Source: an uncultured Ruminococcus sp.
GTDB lineage: Bacteria; Bacillota; Clostridia; Lachnospirales; Lachnospiraceae
Assembly: GCA_900553885.1 (NCBI GenBank)
Contig: USFD01000137.1
Coordinates: forward strand, 1 to 5,748
Direction of reading: 5' to 3'
DNA: 5,748 bases
Shown here: positions 1-5,705 of the stretch, piece by piece
Layout of the letters: every line of letters starts with the position of its first letter
How positions within the stretch are numbered: position 1 is the first letter of the stretch
Notes under the pieces: model-generated
Databases searched by the model: none
The model's input: only the letters and a program-made list of their open reading frames with translations
What the model was told of the DNA's origin: nothing
Program-made: the position numbers and the translations under genes

Positions 1-66
1 AAAGGAGAAGTTCCGACAAGACAATTATACATATCTGTTTCTTATCAAAGAAGATGTTTGTGTCTG

Positions 67-219
67 CTATCCGGAAAATCCCTTCGACAAATCCGAATCA
101 ATCAAACTCTGTATGTCTGCATCCGTTAAATCCGGCATACCATCTGCAGCAGCTGTCGCACATTCCGGCGCTGCAGTTTGGATTTGCTTTTTCTCCGCAG
201 CCGGCACTGCACTGTTTCG
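67..219 (-). other. Alternative-frame continuation of the small lipoprotein
   Basis: This frame is open from just after the lipobox (base 219) to a TAG at 69-67 and would give 50 residues. They run from an Ala/Pro/Glu/Lys/Gln-rich linker into a soluble-looking segment containing MPDLTDADIQSLIDSDL. It has no start of its own. Removing one base near 217-222, for example the C of TCTGCGAAAC, would join it to the lipoprotein signal peptide at 286. It would then give a roughly 72-residue lipoprotein with a conventional mature N-terminus of the Cys-Ser-Gly-Asn type. Codons here favour G and A in first position, as real coding frames do. This is inference from composition only; no homologue is claimed. 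Confidence 0.35.
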
Positions 220-286
220 CAGAGCATGCACATAAACACAACACCATTACTACTCCTAAAATAACTACACTGATTTTTTTCTTCAT
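98..286 (-). CDS. Small Cys-rich putative lipoprotein, possibly frameshifted
   Basis: The 62-residue open frame starts at an ATG with a good ribosome site (AAAGGGG, 8 bases upstream). Residues 1-21 form a lipoprotein signal: MKKK, a hydrophobic stretch, then a lipobox-like LCAC at about 18-21. This predicts lipidation and attachment to the outer face of the membrane. The rest is unusually cysteine-rich (including Cys-Cys and several CSAG-like repeats) and matches no family I know. The cysteines come from TGC codons that read as Ala/Gln/Glu-rich sequence in the next frame, which looks more like an ordinary lipoprotein linker. The mature half may therefore be a frameshift product (see 67-219). 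Bases 1-97 continue open in this same frame beyond the stop to the window edge, without a start. The gene stands alone downstream of the terminator at 398-446. I am confident of the signal peptide and unsure of the C-terminal half. Confidence 0.5.
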   Translation of the reverse strand: MKKKISVVILGVVMVLCLCACSAKQCSAGCGEKANPNCSAGMCDSCCRWYAGFNGCRHTEFD

Positions 287-322
287 TGCTTTTTCCCCTT
301 TCTGAATTTCTGTTCCTTACTT

Positions 323-328
323 TTTATA
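323..328 (-). promoter_or_regulatory. Possible -10 element for the small lipoprotein
   Basis: The minus strand reads TATAAA here, about 37 bases upstream of the lipoprotein start and ahead of its ribosome site. No convincing -35 hexamer lies at 16-18 bases, so this is a weak call. The remaining intergenic sequence up to the terminator at 398 is A/T-rich, and I see no further structured element in it. Confidence 0.25.
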
Positions 329-397
329 GACTTCTTTCTTTTGTCTGCAGTTATTGTATCAGGCCTTTTATTTTTATTTTTTTCATTACCGGGACAT

Positions 398-446
398 AAA
401 AAATACCGCCTGGCATATCTCCTGAGTCAGCTCTGCCCGGCAGTAT
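398..446 (-). terminator. Rho-independent terminator of the WG-repeat-like gene
   Basis: On the minus strand a 12-base arm (446-435) pairs with 414-403 with one G-U wobble and one mismatch around a 20-base loop, followed by six T (403-398). The arm cores are CTGCCGGGC and GCCAGGCGG. It begins about 20 bases past the stop of the 467-1300 gene. Read on the plus strand the wobble becomes a second mismatch, so minus-strand use is favoured. Confidence 0.75.
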
Positions 447-466
447 ATTTTATTTCTTCATATTAT

Positions 467-1300
467 TCATAATTTTTCTGGTTTTTTCAGGAGCTTCCCG
501 TTTCTGTCTATTTCGACCCGGTACTTCTCTCCTCTGCCCGTTTTAATAATCAGTGAACTTCTTCCTTTCTGAAAATATGGCTCGTTTATAATCTGATACT
601 CCTTCAGAATGAGTCTCAGGTTAAGATGGAGATCATAAAAACATCCATCTGCAAAAAAGACGCCGTCGGAATACTGTCCCAATGTTTCTGCCCTTTTAGC
701 CGTCCTTCTGATATGTCCGTAACGATCCACAATGCAGATTTCTTTTCTTCTCCCGCTTCCGGTCAGAATAACCCAGTATCCGTTTTTATAGGACACCGGA
801 GGCCTGTACTGTTCCTGTCCGTTGTTCGAATGCATATTATTGCACATACCGTACTGCCTGACTATGAATCCGATATTATCCCGGGCGTTGTAAACAATTC
901 CGGCATAACCGTTTCTTCCGCCCTCCCTTCGGATCATAAGAAACATGCCTTCATTGATATAATAAATATCTCCGGCTGTTGTATTTTCTTTTTCCTCTTT
1001 GACTGAAATATCTGACCATCCACCCTTTTCAAGAAAAATATGATATTCTGAAAGAGGTTGAATCCACCTTCCTTCTGCATCCGCCACACCGATCATCTTC
1101 TCATTTCCTTTGTCCGCTTCTTTGATAACAAGATAATAGCCGTCTCCACACGCCAGTACACGATCGAATTTTCCGGATACAGGCAGTCTGCTTCTGCTCC
1201 ATACAAACAGAACGGAAGCCACTGCTGCCAGAACAAACAGCAGGATAACTATTTCTATTCTGCTCATCCCGGCCGGTTCCGGATCCCCACTTTGCTTCAT
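467..1300 (-). CDS. Membrane-anchored WG-repeat-like protein, zinc ribbon cut off
   Basis: This is the 277-residue open frame left after a premature TGA. A hydrophobic helix at about 14-34 is followed by Arg-containing residues. By homology of layout with its neighbours the body is probably extracytoplasmic. Degenerate WG-type beta repeats can be seen at about 54-89 (GYYLVIK ... IGVADAEGRWIQPL), about 174-200 (GYWVIL ... CIVDRYGHIRRT) and about 245-274 (RSSLIIK ... EIDRNGKLLKKP). There is no TPR, unlike the two larger paralogues. The ATG at 1300 has no good ribosome site and the ATG at 1267 is no better. The authentic start is almost certainly the ATG at 1375, in the same frame, with ribosome site and promoter. 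Reinitiation is possible because the TGA lies only 12 bases before the ATG at 1300. A terminator follows at 398-446. The product is a putative envelope protein of unknown ligand. Confidence 0.7.
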   Translation of the reverse strand: MKQSGDPEPAGMSRIEIVILLFVLAAVASVLFVWSRSRLPVSGKFDRVLACGDGYYLVIKEADKGNEKMIGVADAEGRWIQPLSEYHIFLEKGGWSDISVKEEKENTTAGDIYYINEGMFLMIRREGGRNGYAGIVYNARDNIGFIVRQYGMCNNMHSNNGQEQYRPPVSYKNGYWVILTGSGRRKEICIVDRYGHIRRTAKRAETLGQYSDGVFFADGCFYDLHLNLRLILKEYQIINEPYFQKGRSSLIIKTGRGEKYRVEIDRNGKLLKKPEKL

Positions 1301-1312
1301 ATGTATAGATGG

Positions 1313-1375
1313 TCAGCAGCTGTGGCATAATACAGTAGAATCGGAGCCGCCTCTTCCACAATTTCTGCAAAACAT
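1313..1375 (-). pseudogene. Zinc-ribbon N-terminus separated by in-frame TGA
   Basis: The ATG at 1375 follows AAAGGA with 7 bases spacing and a consensus-like promoter. It encodes 20 residues beginning MFCRNCG and ending LCHSC, a complete CxxC...CxxC zinc-ribbon knuckle as in its paralogues at 3701, 5546 and 5705. The next codon is TGA (1315-1313). In the paralogues at 3701 and 5546 that position is Gly (GGA or GGC), so a single G-to-T change of GGA explains the stop. The same frame then continues uninterrupted through 25 codons' distance to the ATG at 1300 and on to the membrane protein. The ancestral protein would be about 302 residues: Zn ribbon, short linker, TM helix, WG-like body. A sequencing error, a true nonsense mutation or UGA readthrough (the next base is C, a leaky context) are all open. 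Confidence 0.75.
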
Positions 1376-1402
1376 ATTTCTATCCTTTCACCGTTTTTCC
1401 CC

Positions 1403-1431
1403 ATTATACCTAATATCTTAGGTATGTTCAA
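1403..1431 (-). promoter_or_regulatory. Sigma-A-type promoter of the WG-repeat-like gene
   Basis: The minus strand reads TTGAAC (1431-1426), a 17-base spacer, then a perfect TATAAT (1408-1403). This puts the start of transcription near 1396, about 20 bases before the ATG at 1375. The spacer is almost entirely occupied by the palindrome at 1406-1425, so a bound repressor would block it. This promoter supports 1375, not 1300, as the true gene start. Confidence 0.75.
1406..1425. promoter_or_regulatory. Perfect palindromic operator in divergent region
   Basis: ATACCTAATATCTTAGGTAT has 8-base arms that are exact inverted repeats around a 4-base TATC centre. It lies between divergent genes, in the -35/-10 spacer of the minus promoter and touching the -35 region of the plus promoter. 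An extra half-site, CTTAGGCAT (1435-1443), repeats the right arm CTTAGGTAT (1417-1425) 18 bases away. The size and symmetry suit a dimeric Cro/C1-type regulator; the natural candidate is the neighbour at 1474. Binding is inferred. Confidence 0.65.
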
Positions 1432-1453
1432 GTTCTTAGGCATAAAATATAAT
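1425..1453 (+). promoter_or_regulatory. Promoter of the XRE regulator
   Basis: A perfect TATAAT lies at 1448-1453. Seventeen bases upstream, TGTTCA (1425-1430) is a poor -35, and it overlaps the -35 of the opposing promoter. Transcription would begin near 1460, just before the GGAGGG ribosome site at 1462-1467, giving a very short leader. The extra half-site at 1435-1443 lies within the spacer, which is consistent with autoregulation. Confidence 0.6.
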
Positions 1454-1473
1454 CTTTTCATGGAGGGAAATTC

Positions 1474-1686
1474 ATGGAAAACACGGCATCTTTTTCTTAT
1501 GATCCCCTGTGGAATACAATGAAAGAAAAAAAAGTTTCAACATATAAACTGATCAATACCTATCATTTCAATAAAGGGACTCTTTATCATCTGAAACGTG
1601 GAGATAATGTTAATATCGCCACCCTGGCGGCTCTTTGCCAGATCCTGGAATGCAGAATAGAGGATGTTGTAAGAATTGACTACTGA
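1474..1686 (+). CDS. Small XRE/Cro-C1-type HTH transcriptional regulator
   Basis: The 70-residue protein consists essentially of one helix-turn-helix domain of the short Cro/C1 class (HTH_26/YozG-like). The motif covers about residues 22-42 (STYKLIN ... GTLYHLKRG), and the typical family features follow: LKRGDNVNIATLAALCQIL, then a C-terminal CRIEDVVRI that normally packs the dimer. It has no sensor domain. The start is secure: GGAGGG lies 6 bases before the ATG, and TATAAT lies 20 bases before the ATG. It is transcribed divergently from the WG-repeat-like gene and shares with it the palindrome at 1406-1425. The simplest model is that it represses itself and that gene. It ends convergently to the 1854-3701 gene with a terminator between. 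The family call is firm; the targets are inferred. Confidence 0.9.
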   Translation: MENTASFSYDPLWNTMKEKKVSTYKLINTYHFNKGTLYHLKRGDNVNIATLAALCQILECRIEDVVRIDY

Positions 1687-1751
1687 TTTTATTTTTGTAC
1701 TTTTCCCGTTTTCAAAATATTTCCTGATTTTTTCATACTAAGGAAATGCAT

Positions 1752-1820
1752 AAAAGGAGAATCTTCTTGATCCCCCGGGAATCAGTTTTCCCCGGAAATT
1801 CAGAAAGATTCTCCTTTTTT
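1752..1820. terminator. Long bidirectional hairpin terminator
   Basis: A perfect 14-base stem (1752-1765 with 1805-1818, core AGGAGAATCTT) encloses a second inner stem (CCCGGGAA with TTCCCCGG, one mismatch). On the plus strand it is followed by a run of six T (1815-1820) and would end the regulator transcript about 65 bases past its stop. On the minus strand it ends in TTTT about 35 bases past the stop of the 1854-3701 gene. It serves the two convergent genes. Confidence 0.85.
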
Positions 1821-1853
1821 CATTTCATTATGGTCAACAGGAATTCGCCCGTT

Positions 1854-3701
1854 TTACTCTGCGGCATCATTTCCCCACAGCTGCCATTCTTCACGTCCCC
1901 CGCCCGAAGGCTCGAAGACCGCAGTACCTGTGGCTTTGTCCACAACAACCTCTCCTACAAGCCTGTTTGCAGCCGGCATTCCGCCGTTTGCTATAATTTT
2001 GTCCGCCTCTTCATCAGGCAGAGCATATCTTATACAAAAATGATACTCTTTGTCACTCTCAGTCATCTCATCATCACTGATCGAATAGGAGCCTCCGTTT
2101 TCCCCAAGTCTTTCATTCAGGTGTGCCAGCACCTGGTCACGAATCTCTTCTATGGAAGAATCCGGGGAAAGTCCGGATTCTTCCTCCTTCTCCTGATAAT
2201 CTCCTTCTTCATCAGCTGTATTCTCCAGTTCAATCACACCCCAGAGACCGTTCTGTTTCACCCAGCACCTTCCGCCATACACCGGACGGATCTCTTCGAA
2301 CACGCCGGGATCAATAACCGGATTTCCTTCTGTATCACGCAGCTCCCATACACCGTCTTTTACCAGGACCACATATCCTTCCGAAGCGGCATAGCAGTAA
2401 TCCTGCTCAGCATTACCATTCTGGGGAACATACTGTGTCCAGGAGGCGTCGTATTCCACGGGAATCACTATATTTCCCTGACTGTCGGCATATCCCCATT
2501 TTCCGCCCTGCTCCACCGCAAGGAGTCCGTCTGACTGGGAACCGCATGCATCATAGACGAAATCCGTCGCCATGCTGTCACCATAGTAGATCCCATAGCC
2601 GCCCGGCAGATCCGCCAGCCATTCGTCCATATTGTTTACACCGGCATCCATGGCATTTTCCAGGACTATATCTGAAGCTTTTACAGGAACCGCATCCTCA
2701 GGCTCTGTCCATGTCCGGGGACCAAACGCTTCTTCTCCGTAGGCATCAAAGATATTCTGCAGGCCATCGCAGTAATAAAAAGCACCCTTAAATCCATATG
2801 CATCGCCTGCGATTGCGACAGCCGGAAGGATCTCATCGCCGTACAGATAGTAGCTGTCCATTTCCGTCATATATTCGGATTCATACACCGGCTCCTCCCT
2901 TGTCAGCAGATAATATCCGTAGCCGCTTGTAATTTCTTCATAATCCATGCCGCCCAGGATCTCTCCGTCTGAATCGATCAGCCCATAGGAATCTCCCTGT
3001 TTTATCACCGCATAATCTGTAAACATCTGGCGTTCCATTTCGTTATACGGATATTCTTTTGAATCCGTTTCTTTCAGATAATAGATATCATCTGCCTCGA
3101 TTTCCGGCTCTACTGCCCATACAAAGACTGTACCTTCGCCGTCCAGTTCCCCTTTTCGCTCCTCTTCCAGCTTTTCAATCTCTTTCTGCTCCTCCTCCGG
3201 GAGAGTTTTCTTTGCCTCAGCGATAATCTCTTTCGCTTTTTCCCGCTCGCCTGTATCAAGATAGAGATTTGCCAGACTCACATAAGGCTCTTCCTTCTTC
3301 GGCTCAATTGCAATTGCCTCCAGAAAAGAATCCTCTGCTCTGTCGTAATCCATTTCCTCCAGATATCGGTTTCCTTCTTCCAGCAGCGCATTATACCTTT
3401 TCTCTTCCTGCCGGGGCAGAATCCACAGAAATACTGCCGCGGCAGCTGCTGCTGCGATCACAAGTACTGCTGCCAGTATAATCCATATTTTTCTACTTTT
3501 CTTTTTCCCGGGAACCGGAGACACAGGTCCGCGTCCGTTCTCCCCGGACAAATCCCGGGCACTCTGCCGTTCCGGCTCCGGCCGGCCGGGCATTATTTCC
3601 GGCTCTCCCTCCGCAGTTTCCGGACGTCTGAGCGGAGTCCCGCATGAGCCGCAGAATGCCGCGTCTTCTTCATTATAATGTCCGCAGTTCGGGCAATACA
3701 T
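1854..3701 (-). CDS. Zinc ribbon/TM/TPR/WG-repeat membrane protein
   Basis: This 615-residue protein is the only intact member of the family in the window. Residues 1-24 are a zinc ribbon (C3, C6, C17, C20). Residues 25-65 are an acidic/Pro/Gly linker. A basic KKKSRK at 66-71 precedes one helix at about 71-95, which predicts a cytosolic N-terminus and an external body. Two TPRs follow (about 104-137 and 138-168), then a charged helix to about 185. WG-type beta repeats are at about 234-257 (DSYGLIDSDGEILGG), 396-420 (GGKWGYADSQGNIVIP), 446-470 and 481-490 (QNGLWGVI). Residues 515-600 form a separate C-terminal domain ending in EVVVDKATGTAVFEP, which is vaguely PepSY-like. The start is secure: GAGGAGGGG lies 8-10 bases before the ATG. 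It sits 34 bases downstream of the 3736 stop, so the two are probably one operon. TPR and WG suggest protein or ligand binding at the envelope; its function is unknown. Confidence 0.9.
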   Translation of the reverse strand: MYCPNCGHYNEEDAAFCGSCGTPLRRPETAEGEPEIMPGRPEPERQSARDLSGENGRGPVSPVPGKKKSRKIWIILAAVLVIAAAAAAAVFLWILPRQEEKRYNALLEEGNRYLEEMDYDRAEDSFLEAIAIEPKKEEPYVSLANLYLDTGEREKAKEIIAEAKKTLPEEEQKEIEKLEEERKGELDGEGTVFVWAVEPEIEADDIYYLKETDSKEYPYNEMERQMFTDYAVIKQGDSYGLIDSDGEILGGMDYEEITSGYGYYLLTREEPVYESEYMTEMDSYYLYGDEILPAVAIAGDAYGFKGAFYYCDGLQNIFDAYGEEAFGPRTWTEPEDAVPVKASDIVLENAMDAGVNNMDEWLADLPGGYGIYYGDSMATDFVYDACGSQSDGLLAVEQGGKWGYADSQGNIVIPVEYDASWTQYVPQNGNAEQDYCYAASEGYVVLVKDGVWELRDTEGNPVIDPGVFEEIRPVYGGRCWVKQNGLWGVIELENTADEEGDYQEKEEESGLSPDSSIEEIRDQVLAHLNERLGENGGSYSISDDEMTESDKEYHFCIRYALPDEEADKIIANGGMPAANRLVGEVVVDKATGTAVFEPSGGGREEWQLWGNDAAE

Positions 3702-3735
3702 TGTTTCATCCCCTCCTCTGTTGTTTTCCTGACCT

Positions 3736-5499
3736 TTACAGACTGATCTTTTCTATCTCCGTCAGTTCGCTAAAATATGAATCACTCTCAGCTTCCGATA
3801 TCTCTGTCCTTGTATCGTCCTGATACATATAATAACCGATTCCGTCGTGTGTGCCGTCACTCTCCCAGCCTACGGAAAATTCATATGTCAGCTCCGCTCC
3901 GTCCAGTGTGTAATAATCCTGCCCGCCGTACATCAGAGCCGAGCGCACCTCTGAAAATGTGATTGCCTTGTACTCATCTGAGTACTGAATATCGGCATAA
4001 TGATAAATATCCTGAACCATTTTTACTGCCTGGCTGTCGGGATCATAGGCATAAAGAAGTGTATTTGACCAGCCGGAGTCCCCGGCTGAATGTATCATAA
4101 GTTCCGGAATCTGATCCTGATTAATATCAAGGATGGAATAAAACTCCGGAGCCGCCATCCAATCTGAGGTATAATTATTGTAATCTCCGCTTTCAAGCAG
4201 ATAATCATAGGTTTCCTGCACAGACCCGGCCGTCTCTTCTGCATCCTGCTGATCATGAGAGTTCTCGCTCTCCTGCATATCTCCCGCGGACTGTTTCTCC
4301 TCCTGCTGTTCGTCCAAATTTTTTTCGCCTTCCTGCCATGACAGTTGCAGGACAAGCTTTACTTCTCCCAGGTCTGCCGGATCTGTTTCCTCAGAAAAAT
4401 TCATGCTTTCTCCATACTGTGTATTTTCCCCGCTGATAAACAGAAGCATCTCCACATCTTCAATGAAATCAAATTTGCGCAGGGACGACTCTTTCATCTG
4501 CCCGGCTTCCTCCGGAAGGCCTATACTGTCAAGATAATCTGCCATCTTGTCTGCCGCTTTCTTCCGGCTGTCAAAATCAGACTCCAGAAGCATCCTGTTT
4601 CTGGTTCCTTCCTGTACGTCAAAGCCGTCCTGTCCATATATGGTTACAAAAGAATCTAATATTGTTGACTCTCTGATCAGGTAATCATTCTGGAAATAGC
4701 TTCCACATATATAAATCTGTCCGTTGTTTTCATGCAGAAAAATTCCCGTTATTTCAGAATCACTCCATCCGAATACCGGATGAAGCGCTGAGTATTCATC
4801 TTTTAATATAACTTCGCCATTCTCATACTCGTACATCCGCATCTGAATCTCATTTTGCGCTATCGTTGCATACTCTGCCGGAAGATATTCATTATTCAGA
4901 ATCAGCACAAGGAGTTCTTCATTCCCGTCATTGTCAAAATCCCTGACACGGAATGTAAGCACTCCTTTTTCAGAAGATACAGGCTCCACATATGTTCTCA
5001 CAGGACCTTCCGCGTATTTGCAGGTATATTCTCCCTCATGGCATTGTCCGTCCTGAGTGATCAGCACTTCGTCCACATAGGCGTAAAAATCATATTGTAT
5101 CCGCATCGGTTCATTATCTGTCTGTTCAACGCCCTGCTGCAATATCTCTTTCGCTTTTCCCGGTGAATTTTCAGCTTCATATATATCTGCAAGACAAAAA
5201 TACGGTTCCGGCTGTTTCGGATCAATGGCAATTGCGGCGAGATAGCTGTCTTCTGCCTTCTTATAATTCATCTCTTCCAGATATCTGTCGCCTTCCGCCA
5301 TATGCGACTGATAGTTTTTCTCCTTCTGCCGGGGAAGAACCCAAAAAAACAGTGCGGCAGCCACAGCTGCGGCAAGAAGCAGAAGCGCCGTTAATATGAT
5401 CCAGATCTTTTTCTTCTTTTTTTCGCAGGGATAACCGGCGCTCCCCCTTCCTTCTGCTTCTCCGTGTCTTCCGCCAGCCGGGTGCCGCAGATGCGGCAA
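3736..5499 (-). CDS. TM/TPR/FG-GAP-like membrane protein, frameshifted N-terminus
   Basis: The open frame covers 587 residues. Its apparent start, a TTG at 5499, is an artefact inside an out-of-frame zinc ribbon. The real start is the ATG at 5546 (AGAGGTGGGG ribosome site), and one missing A in the A7 tract at 5417-5423 breaks the frame. Corrected, the protein would be about 603 residues (frame numbering +16). In frame numbering: lysine stretch 27-31, TM helix 32-55, two TPRs about 63-128, then an ectodomain with a DFDNDGNEE loop (187-195), a Gln/Glu/Ser-rich linker (about 385-430), and a second ectodomain module with a related DINQDQIPEL loop (458-467). Such DxDxDG loops occur in FG-GAP/VCBS-like, calcium-binding folds; the second lacks the Gly. 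The TM-TPR part is about two-thirds identical to the downstream gene, but the ectodomain is unrelated. It is the first large gene of a probable operon; its function is unknown. Confidence 0.8.
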   Translation of the reverse strand: MPHLRHPAGGRHGEAEGRGSAGYPCEKKKKKIWIILTALLLLAAAVAAALFFWVLPRQKEKNYQSHMAEGDRYLEEMNYKKAEDSYLAAIAIDPKQPEPYFCLADIYEAENSPGKAKEILQQGVEQTDNEPMRIQYDFYAYVDEVLITQDGQCHEGEYTCKYAEGPVRTYVEPVSSEKGVLTFRVRDFDNDGNEELLVLILNNEYLPAEYATIAQNEIQMRMYEYENGEVILKDEYSALHPVFGWSDSEITGIFLHENNGQIYICGSYFQNDYLIRESTILDSFVTIYGQDGFDVQEGTRNRMLLESDFDSRKKAADKMADYLDSIGLPEEAGQMKESSLRKFDFIEDVEMLLFISGENTQYGESMNFSEETDPADLGEVKLVLQLSWQEGEKNLDEQQEEKQSAGDMQESENSHDQQDAEETAGSVQETYDYLLESGDYNNYTSDWMAAPEFYSILDINQDQIPELMIHSAGDSGWSNTLLYAYDPDSQAVKMVQDIYHYADIQYSDEYKAITFSEVRSALMYGGQDYYTLDGAELTYEFSVGWESDGTHDGIGYYMYQDDTRTEISEAESDSYFSELTEIEKISL

Positions 5500-5546
5500 A
5501 ATCTGGCTTTTTCCTCATTATATGTTCCACATTCCGGACAATACAT
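5391..5546 (-). pseudogene. Out-of-frame zinc-ribbon N-terminus of the 3736-5499 gene
   Basis: The ATG at 5546, after AGAGGTGGGG, opens a 51-residue frame. It begins MYCPECGTYNEEKARFCRIC (C3, C6, C17, C20), passes through a charged linker into AKKRRKRSGSY, and stops at TAA (5393-5391), inside what is the TM segment of the other frame. One additional A in the A7 tract would make the linker read into KKKKKKIWIIL, exactly like the KKKSRKIWIIL junction of the paralogue at 3701. I take it as the severed 5' end of the next gene, unless slippage at the tract joins the two or the peptide is used alone. Confidence 0.75.
5417..5423 (-). repeat. A7 homopolymer at frameshift point
   Basis: The coding strand has seven A followed by GAAGAAAAAG, encoding the lysines just before the membrane helix. 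The zinc-ribbon frame reads GCG AAA AAA AGA; the membrane-protein frame needs one more A (equivalent to -1). The heptamer AAAAAAG is present, but in the phase of the downstream frame, so classical dnaX-type slippage from the zinc-ribbon frame does not fit well. Confidence 0.85.
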
Positions 5547-5575
5547 ATCCCCACCTCTTTTTCTTTCCTTTATCT

Positions 5576-5605
5576 ATTTTAATTGATTTCCGGTTCATCC
5601 GCCAA
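5576..5605 (-). promoter_or_regulatory. Possible promoter between mini-ORF and TPR gene
   Basis: The minus strand reads TTGGCG (5605-5600), 18 bases, then TAAAAT (5581-5576). Transcription would begin near 5569, just ahead of the ribosome site for the ATG at 5546. It would drive the two large genes independently of anything upstream. The match is moderate (4/6 and 5/6). Confidence 0.4.
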
Positions 5606-5627
5606 CGTATGTAGAAAAATGAGGTTC

Positions 5628-5705
5628 TTATCCCGGTCTGTGTCTGCAGTAACGGCAGAACCTTGCTTTCTCTTCATTGTATCTTCCACATTCCGGGCAG
5701 TACAT
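5628..5705 (-). CDS. 25-residue zinc-ribbon mini-ORF
   Basis: An ATG at 5705 preceded by AAAGAGGTTGAAAT encodes MYCPECGRYNEEKARFCRYC, then RHRPG and a TAA. It has all four zinc-ribbon cysteines (3, 6, 17, 20) and nothing else. It closely matches the N-terminus of the gene that starts 81 bases downstream: over the first 20 codons there are two amino-acid changes but nine silent ones, so the amino acids have been kept while the DNA drifted. Where the paralogues at 3701 and 5546 have Gly after the last Cys this has Arg (AGA). It may be the fossil 5' end of a deleted paralogue, or a free zinc-knuckle peptide. It is too short for most gene finders. No promoter is clear in the 43 bases upstream. 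Confidence 0.55.
   Translation of the reverse strand: MYCPECGRYNEEKARFCRYCRHRPG

Noticed and set aside
2..235. Plus-strand frame open from the window edge, with a plausible-looking first 35 residues
   Set aside because: It runs codon-for-codon antisense across the lipoprotein signal region and becomes nonsense-like; a 3' end buried about 140 bases in an opposing gene is unlikely. The first 97 bases remain undecided.
1313..1315. TGA as selenocysteine or as a reassigned codon
   Set aside because: No SECIS-like hairpin is evident just downstream, the codon corresponds to Gly in the paralogues at 3701 and 5546, and other genes here use TGA as their normal stop (1474-1686 and 467-1300). A genetic code with reassigned TGA does not fit.
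1746..2534. A 262-codon plus-strand open frame opposite the WG-repeat gene
   Set aside because: It is antisense to a gene with clear domains and a good start, has no ribosome site, overlaps the terminator hairpin, and its translation resembles no protein family.
5499..5499. TTG at 5499 as the start of the large FG-GAP-like gene
   Set aside because: It has no ribosome site and its first 25 residues are an out-of-frame reading of the zinc ribbon; the paralogue at 3701 shows that the real N-terminus is the ATG at 5546.
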